This document shows positions 1-10,816 of a stretch of 64,000 bases of DNA, in pieces. Numbering within the stretch: position 1 is the stretch's first letter; each line of letters begins with the position of its first letter. Origin of the DNA: Morchella semilibera (Eukaryota; Ascomycota; Pezizomycetes; Pezizales; Morchellaceae). Under the pieces are notes generated by a model, which saw only the letters and a program-made list of their open reading frames with translations, made no database searches and was not told the DNA's origin. The stretch lies in assembly GCA_009192285.1 (NCBI GenBank), contig CM018607.1:1363736-1427735 (forward strand). Reading direction: 5' to 3'. The translations under genes and the position numbers were made by a program.

Positions 1-1389
1 TGCCTGTTGAGCCTCAATCCGACAATGCCAAAGCGTAACTTTTAGTCGTCTTGACCAATAGGTAAGTGGTATTTCAGCCCAGTCCAATTCGTTATTCCTG
101 AGATTCTGCGGTAATTAGGATACCTGCAGTAAGTCGGTGATCGACAGTGTTGTCGCGATTCTAGATAGGATCAACATGCTTAATGCGGGGTCGTCTCCGC
201 TCTTACCAGAATAACCTAGGTGTAGCCGCTTGCTAAGGGCTCCCACCACTCAGAGTAGCCTTTCCTGACCACCTACTAAAATGACAATAACTACTACGCC
301 TGGTGTAGTCAACAAACAAGGCTGCAATCCAAATAATTCATTTATTAGCTCTTGAACCCTTAAGCGTCCCTCCTGATGTTTTCTAATTGACAGTTCGATG
401 TCAAACTTTCACAAACTGGAAATCTAGGCTCCCTTGCCCACCTACTTCTCTGAAGGACTACGGCTCTCCTCATCATTTACATCGTCGGTATAAAGACGAA
501 CAGATAGCAAAGAACGGAGCATCTCCGTCCATTACCGTTGCTCGGTCCCCTTGGCACAAATCCCATAAATGCGGGGTAACTCGGCTATTGAGCGTCTGGG
601 AATCTTTCAAACTGTTTTCCAGGGTTATGAAAAGCTTAACATACCCACTGGCAATGTTAGACCACATCAGGATTCGCCAAGGATATAATTATTCAAACAT
701 TTCTTCGGAGGCGCCTCCGATGCATATGGACGACTGTACCATACGTATTTAGCGGAATTTCGGATTGAGCGGGAGCACTCGCGGTCATGATTATTTTATC
801 AAAAACTCTACTCTGGGGTCCCGGCCTTCTAATACATACCTTAAGTTGTAAATATTCGACCTGAGTTCTTATAACCGATTTATATATTAGATTCTAACTG
901 CAGTCCTTACACCCGCACCTAAATCTACCCACCCGCTGCCAAAATTAAATAATAGGATCATTCTCCAGTGAATTACTATATCAAATACAGGCAACAGTCT
1001 TGACTTCGAGGTTTGAGCCATTTGGTGGTTTGATCTTTTGTATTCATAATATGGGTATAACTCGACTACCTCACCATGGTGGGGGAGGATTTTTTGGAAG
1101 TTGATGGTGCATGAGAGGCGGACTCGATTCCGGGACCACACCTTCAAAAATTGCTCTCACTTGGCAAGATACACACCTAAGATTGTTTGTATAAGGCAAA
1201 CGAATGGATTAGAAACCAATATCTGGATAGGAACTCACAGCTCAAGACGATGAATTGACGGCACCAGGCCGCTCTCTAGAAAAGCCATAGGCGAGTCTTA
1301 GGTCTGGATTGATTCCACATACAGGGCTCCCAACAGTAGAAAAATATATTCCCATCGGAGGTCCTCCGCTCCTGGCGGCCACCAACAAT

Positions 1390-1664
1390 GGAGGACTTCC
1401 CGTAAGCTATAGGAGCTGTTCTATCCCTATTTTCTTTCTATTCAATAGGATAGAAGCAATGTGGTTTCCCATAGGACGTAAAGATGGCTAGTCCAGTAGT
1501 GGGATATGCAGGGATTGTACTCATTGCAACAAGCAGTAGAAACCATATAGAAGGAGCAAAACGGATAGGACCCACCCCTTTGAGGGGGGTCCTAACGATA
1601 GGAAGCTTCCTGTGATACCCCAAATAGCGATAGAACAGCTTCTATTGCCTACGGGAAGTCCTCC
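1390..1664. mobile_element. MITE-like element with 42-bp imperfect TIRs
   Basis: The left end (1390-1434) and the right end (1620-1664) are inverted copies with about four mismatches over some 42 bp. Both start GGAGGACTTCCCGTA. The trinucleotide AAT flanks both ends (1387-1389 and 1665-1667), consistent with a 3-bp target duplication. The 275-bp body has no coding capacity and contains a further GGACC...GGTCC hairpin. The transposase family is not recognisable from the ends. Confidence 0.6.
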
Positions 1665-3250
1665 AATTGAATTTATCCATGCAAACATTTTGTGGGCGGA
1701 GTAGACAAAACTGACTAGCAATACCAATAATTCTCTGGAAACATTTTCTATCTTTCGTGGGAAATTAGCGGCACACCGTTCTTTTTTTTTTTGCCACTTA
1801 AGATGAAGCATCAACCATCCGCTGGTTCTCAACGCACCCCAAACACCATCAAGCATAAAACACCATCAAACTTTCACTTCGAGTGATCTTCCGTGATTCA
1901 ACTCAAACAATGGAAGCACTGAGTAGATATTGCTCTATGAACGTAGCATGGAATGTTTTGCCATGGCTTCCGGAGACCTAGGGACTCTAGGAAAGTAATC
2001 TTGAGCTGCGATAGTATGAAACATCGTGGCACCTATTGTCATGATATAGGCACGCCAAGATGTCCCACTCATTACCCTACATACATACGATTTTGAATGG
2101 CCTTAACTTGCAAGGCTCCAAGCGGTCCAAAAATTGGGACTGGACGGACTATGAACTGCATAATAGGTTAGTGGTATTGTTTATTATGATGTTTATAGTA
2201 ACTAAATGAATATCCATCCACATGAAGGCTGAAGAGTATGATATTGATTTAATTCTCTTCGACTGTGGTCATGATACATATTGTCTATGGAGCCGCCTCA
2301 ACCTAGTAGGAAAAAAAGCAATCTAGGCAACATCCAACGGGCCCTCATGCAATCCATAGTCAGACCGCAGGCAGATCGTAGACTAGTGTAAAGTAGACCG
2401 TCTATCTGGTCACAATTCAGTCGCATCCAGGCTCAGACTGGACGATCTGAGGCGTTGGGCCGCCGCCTAGGTTTCTGGGTAAGAATAGATGGAGGTGCCC
2501 TCACTAAGCTTTCGGCAGAAGGATAAACCGTCGTAATTTAATTCCATCATCCCTAAAGCTAAATAAATACCAACTTTCCGATAGATACTTGGTTAACCTA
2601 CGTACAGTATATATCCACTACATATTTAGTTGCGCATACTCGTTTGAGCCGGCACTTGGTTAAATATGTTCATGCTATCAATCTAAAATTATGAGTTTGT
2701 CTGAGGGGGTTGTTTGGAGTAAGACAGGTGGCTGTATGGTAACCTAACTAGACTACAAAACTCCTTTTATTAGGCTAAGCTAAGTACATATATATAATGG
2801 TAAAACATTCATTGTTTATCACTCGTATCATGTGTTGTAATAGAGCGTATTGGCCAACAACTTCTGAGTCTAAATATTTAGTTCTTGGCGACTGGATTTT
2901 GGTGTGGATATCCCGCCAAGAGCTCAGAATATGAGCGTGGCCAACACATTCTAATATGGTGCTGCTCCCGAGCCTAGGAGGGTACCAGTATTGCAAGAGG
3001 TTACCAGCCCTCGAACGGGTATTATTAGAATCTTTATAACATATGTGCTTTCAAATTAAACTACTGGTACCATGTATAGCAGAAAGAGACGTTTCGTAAT
3101 ATGGCTCAACAGGTAAAGGCAACTCAAAATTTCCCATACTACACCTAAGCCTTTCCAGTAGATCTAACAGGCCCTGAAATAACAGGTAAACTCGGCCCTC
3201 TATAGCAAGGTATATCAAAAGCCCCCTGTCCCAATTTCCCATTTACCGGA

Positions 3251-3286
3251 CGTTCGCTGAATGGGTAGTAGCCCAGTCAGCGAACG
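3251..3286. repeat. Short hairpin
   Basis: CGTTCGCTGA at 3251-3260 pairs with TCAGCGAACG at 3277-3286. The stem continues inward (TGGG/CCCA) past one mismatch and closes on a TAGTAG-like loop. Nothing around it suggests a tRNA or a gene end; it may be a relic of an inverted-repeat element. Confidence 0.4.
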
Positions 3287-4103
3287 CTTTTGGTGTTGCG
3301 GGTTCTCAGCAAATGAGTAACCCACTCAAGGCACACCTAGAGCGTTGTAGGGGCCGATATGTTGTACTAGGGAACAGTGGCGTATGTATTTATTTGGTAA
3401 TAGAGTGGTGAGAACCAAGAGAACACAAAAACACGTGATTGGGGCTCTATGTCTAAGTTACCCGATGGGAGGCTCTCCTCCATCGATTATCATGGGGGTA
3501 GTAACAATCAATCAGTTACATCGATTAAGCGCACTTCAGGCACATGTATAGAACTTTGGTTTTGGTCAATGAACTCACAGGATTTTTGTCAGGTGATCCT
3601 GTACGAACGTTTTTCCGGCGCTAATAAAGGCGCTTGTCTGGACTTGGACAGTGGTATAACTACATGTACATGTAGAATATTTCACTCAAAATAATTGGGC
3701 TAGCTCGCTTTAGAGTATTGTTAAAGTGTCTCGATACCGGTCTTGTTATTTTATATAAAAGTATAAATAAATCAATAGATAGAAATACATGTAAATAGAG
3801 TAGATATTGCTATTTGGAGTGTTACTTGTCTTTATTCCGAGAGTCCCACGTAGCTACCGGGTCTCCTGGACAGAGACAACGACTATGATATAGTAAATGG
3901 GCGTAGCAATAACTACATGTATATGTATACCTAATAGACAATAGGCTCTTGCTGGCTGGTCTCATGCCAATTTCCTACCTCGGCGTAGTTTGTATTTTAG
4001 TATTTTTTATAGTTATCGAACACACCACCAAAAGAAATGACAATCGGGTCTGGGAACGAGACTACTTACTGACCACATAACAAACGTCTTATCTCCATCT
4101 ACT

Positions 4104-5303
4104 CTACTTATGCATAGCCGAAACCATACAAAACCTCACTCCTTGCCAAGTAGTGGTGAAATGCTCCAATTTGCTCCCTTTGATAAAGCAAATCCCGCCT
4201 GGTTGAAAAACAAATCGTCGATGCATATCCTTGATGCAGAACTCTCCTCCATGAAATTCACCTAGAGGTGCCATGGCTACCCATCCGTCGTTCAAATCAC
4301 CACTCTCATGCTGTGGTTCCGGGTAGAGGTTGATCAAGCAAGTCCGCAAAGTGAAGCACTCATTATCTTTGCTGGTTGACCAAAGGAGCTTGAAACTCGA
4401 TGAATATTCAGAGATTGTCTTCTCGCAACGGTCTCTTGCGTGTTTGTCCAAAGCCCCTAAGAGGATGTTTTTTGCTTTTGTCATGTTCTCGAACGATTCA
4501 AACAGGCATTGCTTAACAGGTTGAACATGCCCCGGCACCCCTGCGCTGTCTTTGGTGATAACTAGGCCCTTGGAGGCGTGGCCCCGTTCCATCCAAGCAC
4601 CCCAACGGTAAATACCACTACGGGCCCATGGTGCGTGACAGAGGTGTGGTTTAGATAGAATCCACTTCTCGTAGTCAAGAAGTCTTTTATCTTTAGGAAG
4701 CTCTGGAGGCTGAATCTCTGCATATTCCTCAATATTCCATGTAGTAGATTCGACAACCCATTTACCAACCTCCGCTCCGTAAACAGCTTCGAACCCGCCG
4801 CCGAAATATGCGAACATCCGCCGGTATTTGTTGTCTAAGGCAATGTAGAAGGCCCACCCAACTGCAGGAATATCAACCTGTTGATATGTTGATACAATCT
4901 GATCAATCTCCTCCGGACTTTTACCAGTAAAGGTGTTCTTCCTATTTGATAGAAGATCCAAATCAACCTCGAAGAAGACTTCAATAATTCTCCCGCCGCT
5001 TCGAGTTATTCGGTAGCTTTTCTCCCCTTTCTTCTTTGCTAGCTCACAGTCCTCCTTCGAAGCTGCCGAAATTTTCATGTGCGTGTTTAATTGTCTCTCA
5101 AGCCCCCTATCGCTAGAAGGCTTTTTCTCCATCTGGATACGCTCTCCATTCCTGCATTCAGCAGGGTTAAACCGGTCAGAAATTATATCTGCTAGATGTG
5201 GTTGTTTTAGGCAAGCAGCTCTCTTCATGCCGTCATATTGGGGGTATGGTGGAGCTTTGAGGACACCAGTCTTGGTCCACATGCCGACGGGAGGTGGTTC
5301 CAT
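4104..5303 (-). CDS. TET/JBP-like 2OG-Fe(II) oxygenase-related protein
   Basis: This is an intronless 399-aa frame. The C-terminal third has the look of the fungal TET/JBP-type double-stranded beta-helix: a His (H332) in a Gly/Asp/Asn-rich loop, then GWVAMAPLGEFHGGEF, a PGG turn, LEHF with the second metal His (H381), and GVRF with the 2-oxoglutarate-binding Arg (R390). In the family the first motif is normally HxD, whereas here it reads H-E-S. The acid ligand may therefore be missing or supplied by D336, and activity is uncertain. Known relatives oxidise methyl groups on DNA bases, and fungal copies are often multicopy and linked to KDZ transposons; no transposase is visible nearby. The N-terminal 200 residues are unrecognised. 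The start was chosen as the first ATG of the long frame. The family call rests on motif memory. Confidence 0.5.
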   Translation of the reverse strand: MEPPPVGMWTKTGVLKAPPYPQYDGMKRAACLKQPHLADIISDRFNPAECRNGERIQMEKKPSSDRGLERQLNTHMKISAASKEDCELAKKKGEKSYRITRSGGRIIEVFFEVDLDLLSNRKNTFTGKSPEEIDQIVSTYQQVDIPAVGWAFYIALDNKYRRMFAYFGGGFEAVYGAEVGKWVVESTTWNIEEYAEIQPPELPKDKRLLDYEKWILSKPHLCHAPWARSGIYRWGAWMERGHASKGLVITKDSAGVPGHVQPVKQCLFESFENMTKAKNILLGALDKHARDRCEKTISEYSSSFKLLWSTSKDNECFTLRTCLINLYPEPQHESGDLNDGWVAMAPLGEFHGGEFCIKDMHRRFVFQPGGICFIKGSKLEHFTTTWQGVRFCMVSAMHK

Positions 5304-6645
5304 ATTGATGCTACTGGGTAGGCTTTAACGGTACGTCCGTTGACTGAAGGGGCAATGACTAGAGCTCTCTCGCCCAGTGGGGGAATGGCTTCCAGGGGAA
5401 TCCGGCCCGCTATGTCGGTCCACTGTGAATGAGGATCTTAGGACTCTAGGTGATGAGTATGTACTTCTGGGTAGATTACTTATTCTCGCTGTTAGTATTA
5501 CTCAGTCGGCCGTATGTTTCATCAAGACCATACCTGAAGTTTACTAGACGGGTATTGGTAGGTGTTGGTAGGCTGGGGTGTCGAGTTTCTGCGTTTGCTT
5601 TTCGCAGTATGTTGTGATGAGTAGTTGTGGTTATGATGTAACTACATACCAACATATATCTTCGGTCGCGTTGGTCATAAAGCATCACTCGACAAAAATG
5701 CAGCCTTCTGTTTACGGCAACTCCCTCAATATTTATGGAGAACGAAAAACGAACCACAAGTAGGACTATGTGGGGAGGCTCTTCTGCTAGACTTATGCCT
5801 TATACATAATAGTCTCAAGGTTTCGGCCCTTCTCTCGTCGATCATAGAATGGGGGGTGTTATAATAGACTATTACTTCTATACTCGGTTTGGGCTTGTAA
5901 GTGAGAGAACTGGCATTTTTCTTTTTACGTCAAGTGTTGTAACGAGGGATAGACAAACGAAGATCAAGGTTAATCCGTCAGTGTATCATGTATTAAGGAA
6001 ACACCTCCATCCCCAGAAGCTAAAGTCAAAGCACCAGCAAAAGCATGGAGGAAGGGTTACATATATAGCGCTGAACCAAGAGCCAATGCAACAAACACTT
6101 GACGCAACACTATAAGGCAGCAAAGGGAGATCGGGTGAAGATGACCTTACTACCTAAATATCCACATAAAACCATCTGCATAACCACACAACGTTATCTG
6201 TTTTTCCCTCGTTTTTTCTCATACCTTATCCACACCAACCACTCCAACCTACCAAGCCATGCCATTTAAAAAAGTAAAAGTATGCGAACCCTTCCGCCAA
6301 CCTGCCCACCCGAGAATCACATCCTTGATAAAGAGATAGAGACAAGAAAAGAGAGGATAAAACAAAGGGGAAAAAAACCAGCAATACCGTACCCCTCCAA
6401 GACCAAACCGAACCAGTTAAGGAAAGTAACTAATAAAAAAACACAAATAAACCTAGCCCCGTTAAGTGCGCAAATATGATGATAGGAAAAGGGTTAACAG
6501 GATAAGACAAATGCAAAGAAATTAAGTTCCCAGATATCGTAAAGAAATATCGTCCTGCAAAAAAAAAAAAAAGAAAAAAAAAGGAAGCAGAAGCAAAAGC
6601 AAAAGGGGGGATAGATAGTAGCAGAGTGTGCTATCTTCAATTGAT
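5304..6645. other. Intergenic, 5' of oxygenase and 3' of kinase
   Basis: No gene is seen. From about 6330 to 6610 the + strand is purine-rich with A-tracts (6557-6583), which on the kinase strand is a T-rich 3' flank. Short frames here are 93 aa or less and have no family signature. Confidence 0.5.
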
Positions 6646-8865
6646 CTATCTCATTTGTACAGCATCCTCGTTTAAGTCTTCATGCTGTTGATGGTCGTGA
6701 TCGCCATCATGATGCAAAGTAACTATACAAATGATTACGTTAGCAGTCGTAGTTTACAGGGGAGGCGGCAATAGTCAACATACCAGAATTGAACTCTTCA
6801 AAAGGATCAAAGTCCTTCTCGCCAGGTGTTTCAAGATCACTTGATAGCGGTACTCCACGCACCCTGGCCGCGCCAATATCAACACTTTCGCTCTCCTTTA
6901 CACTACGGAAGTTTACCGCATCAATGCCCTTCCCTTGATTTGGGACCATTGGGGGCCTCATATGGCGCAACAGAGCCCATTGCGTTGACCTGAAGAAAGC
7001 ATGACCCTTAACATCCGATGCACCAGCGCGAGAACCTAGCCGGCGGTTCTCATCCTTTACAAGTAATTTACGTATTAAAGACTTGCAGTTACTACAAAAC
7101 CCGAGGTTAATTTTGGACAATATTGGGAATTGAATGAGAACTTACTTTGTTATTGAAGGGGAGCCTGGGTGCTCCGGGAAGCCAACTTCATCCCTGAGGA
7201 TATTCGCAAAGGTTCCATTTCGGTTCTTTCCTTTGAATGGGGTAGTTCCGTACAGCATCTCATATACCAATATGCCCAGAGTCCACCAATCTACAGCACT
7301 AGTATGACCATTGCCCTTTATTACCTCGGGTGCGATATACTCCTCAGTTCCAACAAACGAATTTGTTCGGAAATTGGCAATGCAAGATTTCGTATCGATC
7401 GCAGGGAGCGAGTTCTGAGATGCGCCTCCCCGGGCAACAATCATAGTTGGTACACCGCCAGGCTCTGACTGTTTTGACAAATCAAAGTCTGACAACATGA
7501 TATGTCCTGACTGATGTAATAGGATGTCTGGGATATGAGTCAGCAACGGTCAGCAGTGTGTAGAAATCATTTGGCCATACTTTCTGGCTTAAGGTCCCTG
7601 TAAATAAAACCCATCAAATGCAAGTACTCCAACGCTGCGGTAACCTCCGCAGCATAAAACCGTGCATCATCTTCAAGAATGCATTTTCCAGGCCGTGTTT
7701 GCAAAGCTGTGGAAAGTTAGAAGACAGTCCGTTTAATGCTATGTAAGACAAGTCTCACCTCTGAAGAATTCGCCACCACTACAGTACTCCATGCACAGGT
7801 AAAGATGGTCTTCTGATTGAAAAGAATGGTAGAGGGTCACAATGAACGGATGATTACTGGTAGCCAGAATCTCCTGCTCAGCCAGCGCCCTCTTAATTTT
7901 GTTCCTTTTAATCATTTCCTTCTTACTCAATACTGTATTCAGCAGTTAGCCAAACCAACCCTTTCCCAATAAAACACTGTAGAAAAGTATTGCTAACCCT
8001 TCATGGCATATAGCCTATTGCTCTTCTTTTCCCGTACCAGATATACCTTCCCAACATCACCCTTGCCCAGTAACTTAATCTTATCGAAGCTTCCCGGGCC
8101 AACTTCTACATTCCTTACTTTGATCGAATTCGAGCTATATGTCCTCCTAAACTGTCCATTCCTAAGCCGCTCCGGAATCGCCTCGCCGGCTCCTGGCACA
8201 AGAAGGTTCGATGTCGATGTGCTCCTCAGCTCTCCCGATCCATTGCTGAGCGGCGATGATGCGGCCGGTGAGTAATTCAACGATGGTGGTTTCCCCCCTT
8301 CCTCTGTTGCGGTATCCGGCCGATTCCCCTTACTACTATCACCGGATGAGAATAAACCCTGAGCATTTGGAGCCGAAGCCACCCGCCTCAACTTTCGTGC
8401 CAGCTCCTCCTTGTTCGCCTGCACCTGCTGGTCATTTGTACTCGATACACCGATGCTAATACCCGGCGGAGACAACGACAATTCGGGCGTTTCCGGGGGA
8501 GATGGAGGTGCACTCCCATCATTATGATGTCGGAGCGCCGGGGGGCCCTGATGGGCAAAATACGGGTTCGCGTTTGCTGTGGGTGAGATTTCAGCATGAT
8601 CCAGCTGGCTGGCCGATGAAGTAGATCGGCCCCTTAGGAAACGGGATTTAGGGCGGAGCGAGCTGCCGAGATTAGAGGTATGGAGCTCACCACTGGACGA
8701 CGCGTTATTGTTACTACCGAGACTATTTATTCGGAAGAAATTCTTGAGTTTTGTAGGGAAATGAGAGGAAGATGAAGATGAGCCAAAGCGGCCACTGTTG
8801 GAGCCTGGCGATGAGGGGGCCTTCCGCTCATTGTGGCCCGACGATGAACCGAATAATTGGGTCAT
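6646..8865 (-). CDS. nrc-2: AGC-family Ser/Thr kinase, NRC-2/KIN82 (flippase kinase) type
   Basis: Six exons give 644 aa: 7998-8865, 7759-7932, 7581-7706, 7146-7527, 6784-7091 and 6646-6722. The first 250 residues are Ser/Pro-rich and disordered. The kinase domain follows: glycine loop GKGDVG, Lys289 in YAMK, catalytic Asp385 in YRDLKPEN, and a DFD (403-405) in place of DFG. It continues with [11 protein letters not shown] and [18 protein letters not shown] and DFD are normal for this subgroup and not defects. The tail [13 protein letters not shown] closes the model and matches the family end. Relatives (Neurospora NRC-2, yeast Fpk1/Kin82) control hyphal growth and phospholipid flippases at the plasma membrane. 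Splice sites are all GT-AG and the exons sum to 1935 nt. Confidence 0.93.
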
Positions 8866-9949
8866 CAGAGCAGGGGCCCGAGGTGAAAAGTTGACAGGGT
8901 CGATAGTAGCCAGTGTCGTCTCCGGGAGTGAACTGGGGTAATTCTAATTTGTGTTGGGGGGGGGGGGGGAAGAGGGCTCTGCTGGTAGTGGTGGTGTATG
9001 AGTTTGTCAGGAGTATTCCCAGGAACGGAGAATTATTATTAATGCGGGGGGGGAGAGGGGAAATTGGAGCTTGGCTTCTCCAGCTTGTACAGATGGATAA
9101 TAATTGTGAAGAGGGGGAGGGGTTGTGGTAACAGCAGGTATGGGTTCGTTGGAGATCTGTGCTGTAAATGTCTGGTGATGGGCGGTTGTGGTTCAGAGGC
9201 TGAAAGGGACGTTGGTTGTCTGCGGGAAGAAAGGCAGGAAAGCTTAGAGTGACTATGCCTATGTATGATATATATGTACGCTATGAACCGTAGCCTGGGG
9301 AATAAGCAGGCAAGTGAACGAATGAGCGAGTGAGTGGTGGAGTGAGTGGTGGAGTGTAGCTGGAGGTAGCGGGCGATGATTGGGGTGTGTGTGGTGGTGG
9401 TGGTGGTATGTAAAGGGCAGTTATGGAAAGGCTGATGTGGTGTGTGAACAACGAGACAGGTATGTATATACCGTGCGCGAACAAAGTAGAAGAGGAAATA
9501 GAAAAGTTGGGTTGGGTTGAGCGAGAGGAAAGAAGGAAGAATGGGGAAACAGAAACCAAGGCAGTTACTCTCGGACAACGGAGAGAGAGATCTCAGACTT
9601 GGGCTTACACGAAACTGATTGACAGATTGACAGGGAAATATTTTTACTAGCAGGGTAAACACACAACCGTTCCCTCGTATGACGGCGAAATTATTATGGC
9701 TAAGTTTGACGCTGCCCGTGGCAGATTATCAAGCAGGGTGGGGTGGAGCCGCGATGGTTAACTGTTTCTCTGTCAGGTTGTGTAGAGGCAGTTGAGGCGA
9801 AGCAAGAAAAGCAGGGCAGGTGGGCGGCGGACCGGGAGGTGCACAGACACGGCAAACAGCAAAAATGGAAGAAGGAAGAAGAAGAAGGAGTACATGTAGT
9901 AGAGCCGAGTAAAATAGATTCACAGAGCTGCCAGATGTTAAAACAAAAC

Positions 9950-9980
<31 letters not shown>

Positions 9981-10816
9981 CAAGCACAACACATCTGGAA
10001 CGCAAGTTTTACTTCCATCTATCTACAAGTACACGCCTGGCTGGCGGGTTACCTAATTGACTTTCCCTCAGCCTGAAATCCCATATAAAATTCGTGCCAA
10101 CTTACATGCGGGTATGTCTTCCGGTCGTCTACATGTACGCAAATATAAGAAACATGCTCCCCTTTTGGAAAATGCTATCGCGAGAACCATTCCCTACCAA
10201 AAAAAAAAATGTGCCTATCCGAACCTAAGGGACAACATAGATATAAACGACTTCCTTTAAACTCGCCCTCCCCTTGTTAGACGCGCGAACCATTTCTTCC
10301 AAGAAACGCCAACCTAGCGGCGAATCCATGCCAAGGCCGACCCAATACCTACAGGACCCCCCTTAGTTAACCGATTGCCGAAATTACAACAAAAGAAACC
10401 TTTCTCCCGGTACACAGATACTTGAATGCAAGATGCAAGTGTTCATGTTCAACCGCGTCATCAGTAGATATGGTAATTTGATTTTTTTTTTATAGAATCT
10501 CAAATCTAGAAGGGGTGGGCTGGTGATGGCAGGTGACACGAATCAAAGGGGGTGATGAGTGGGTCCATTTGTTGTTCCTGCGGTAGCAGCGTTGGAGTCG
10601 GGATCCCGTGTTGCGGTTGACACTAAACTGGCGTTTCATGTTACTCCGTTCTGGGAATCGTAGAATTGATGTTAGGGTTTATTCATATGATATCACTCGT
10701 TAGGTTTAGTACTTATTATAAAATTCAAAATAAGCCAAGATATAGCTTTTAGTGCCATTGACTTCGTACTAGTACATACAATATATAAAGATATCAACCC
10801 CTTATATCTACATATC
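8866..10816. other. Promoter/5' UTR region of kinase and 3' flank of GH35
   Basis: No gene is seen. The stretch carries a run of 14 G (8956-8969), a second G-rich patch near 9043-9060, GT/GGT-rich simple sequence near 9320-9410 and a run of 28 A (9951-9978). A 207-aa minus-strand frame at 9039-9662 is Ser/Thr/His-rich low complexity and looks like upstream leader, not a protein. Confidence 0.5.

Larger units (their letters stand above)
1..4103. other. Gene-poor AT-rich flank, no gene seen
   Basis: I see no gene in this stretch. All open frames are short (81 aa or less after the first 800 bases), lack any family signature and overlap each other on both strands. It holds one TIR-bounded element (1390-1664), one strong hairpin (3251-3286) and several copies of the palindrome TACATGTA (near 3662, 3789 and 3914). 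Confidence 0.6.

Noticed and set aside
9039-9662. 207-aa minus-strand frame upstream of the kinase
   Set aside because: Ser/Thr/His/Pro low complexity with CA-rich simple sequence and no family pattern. It lies where the kinase leader is expected.
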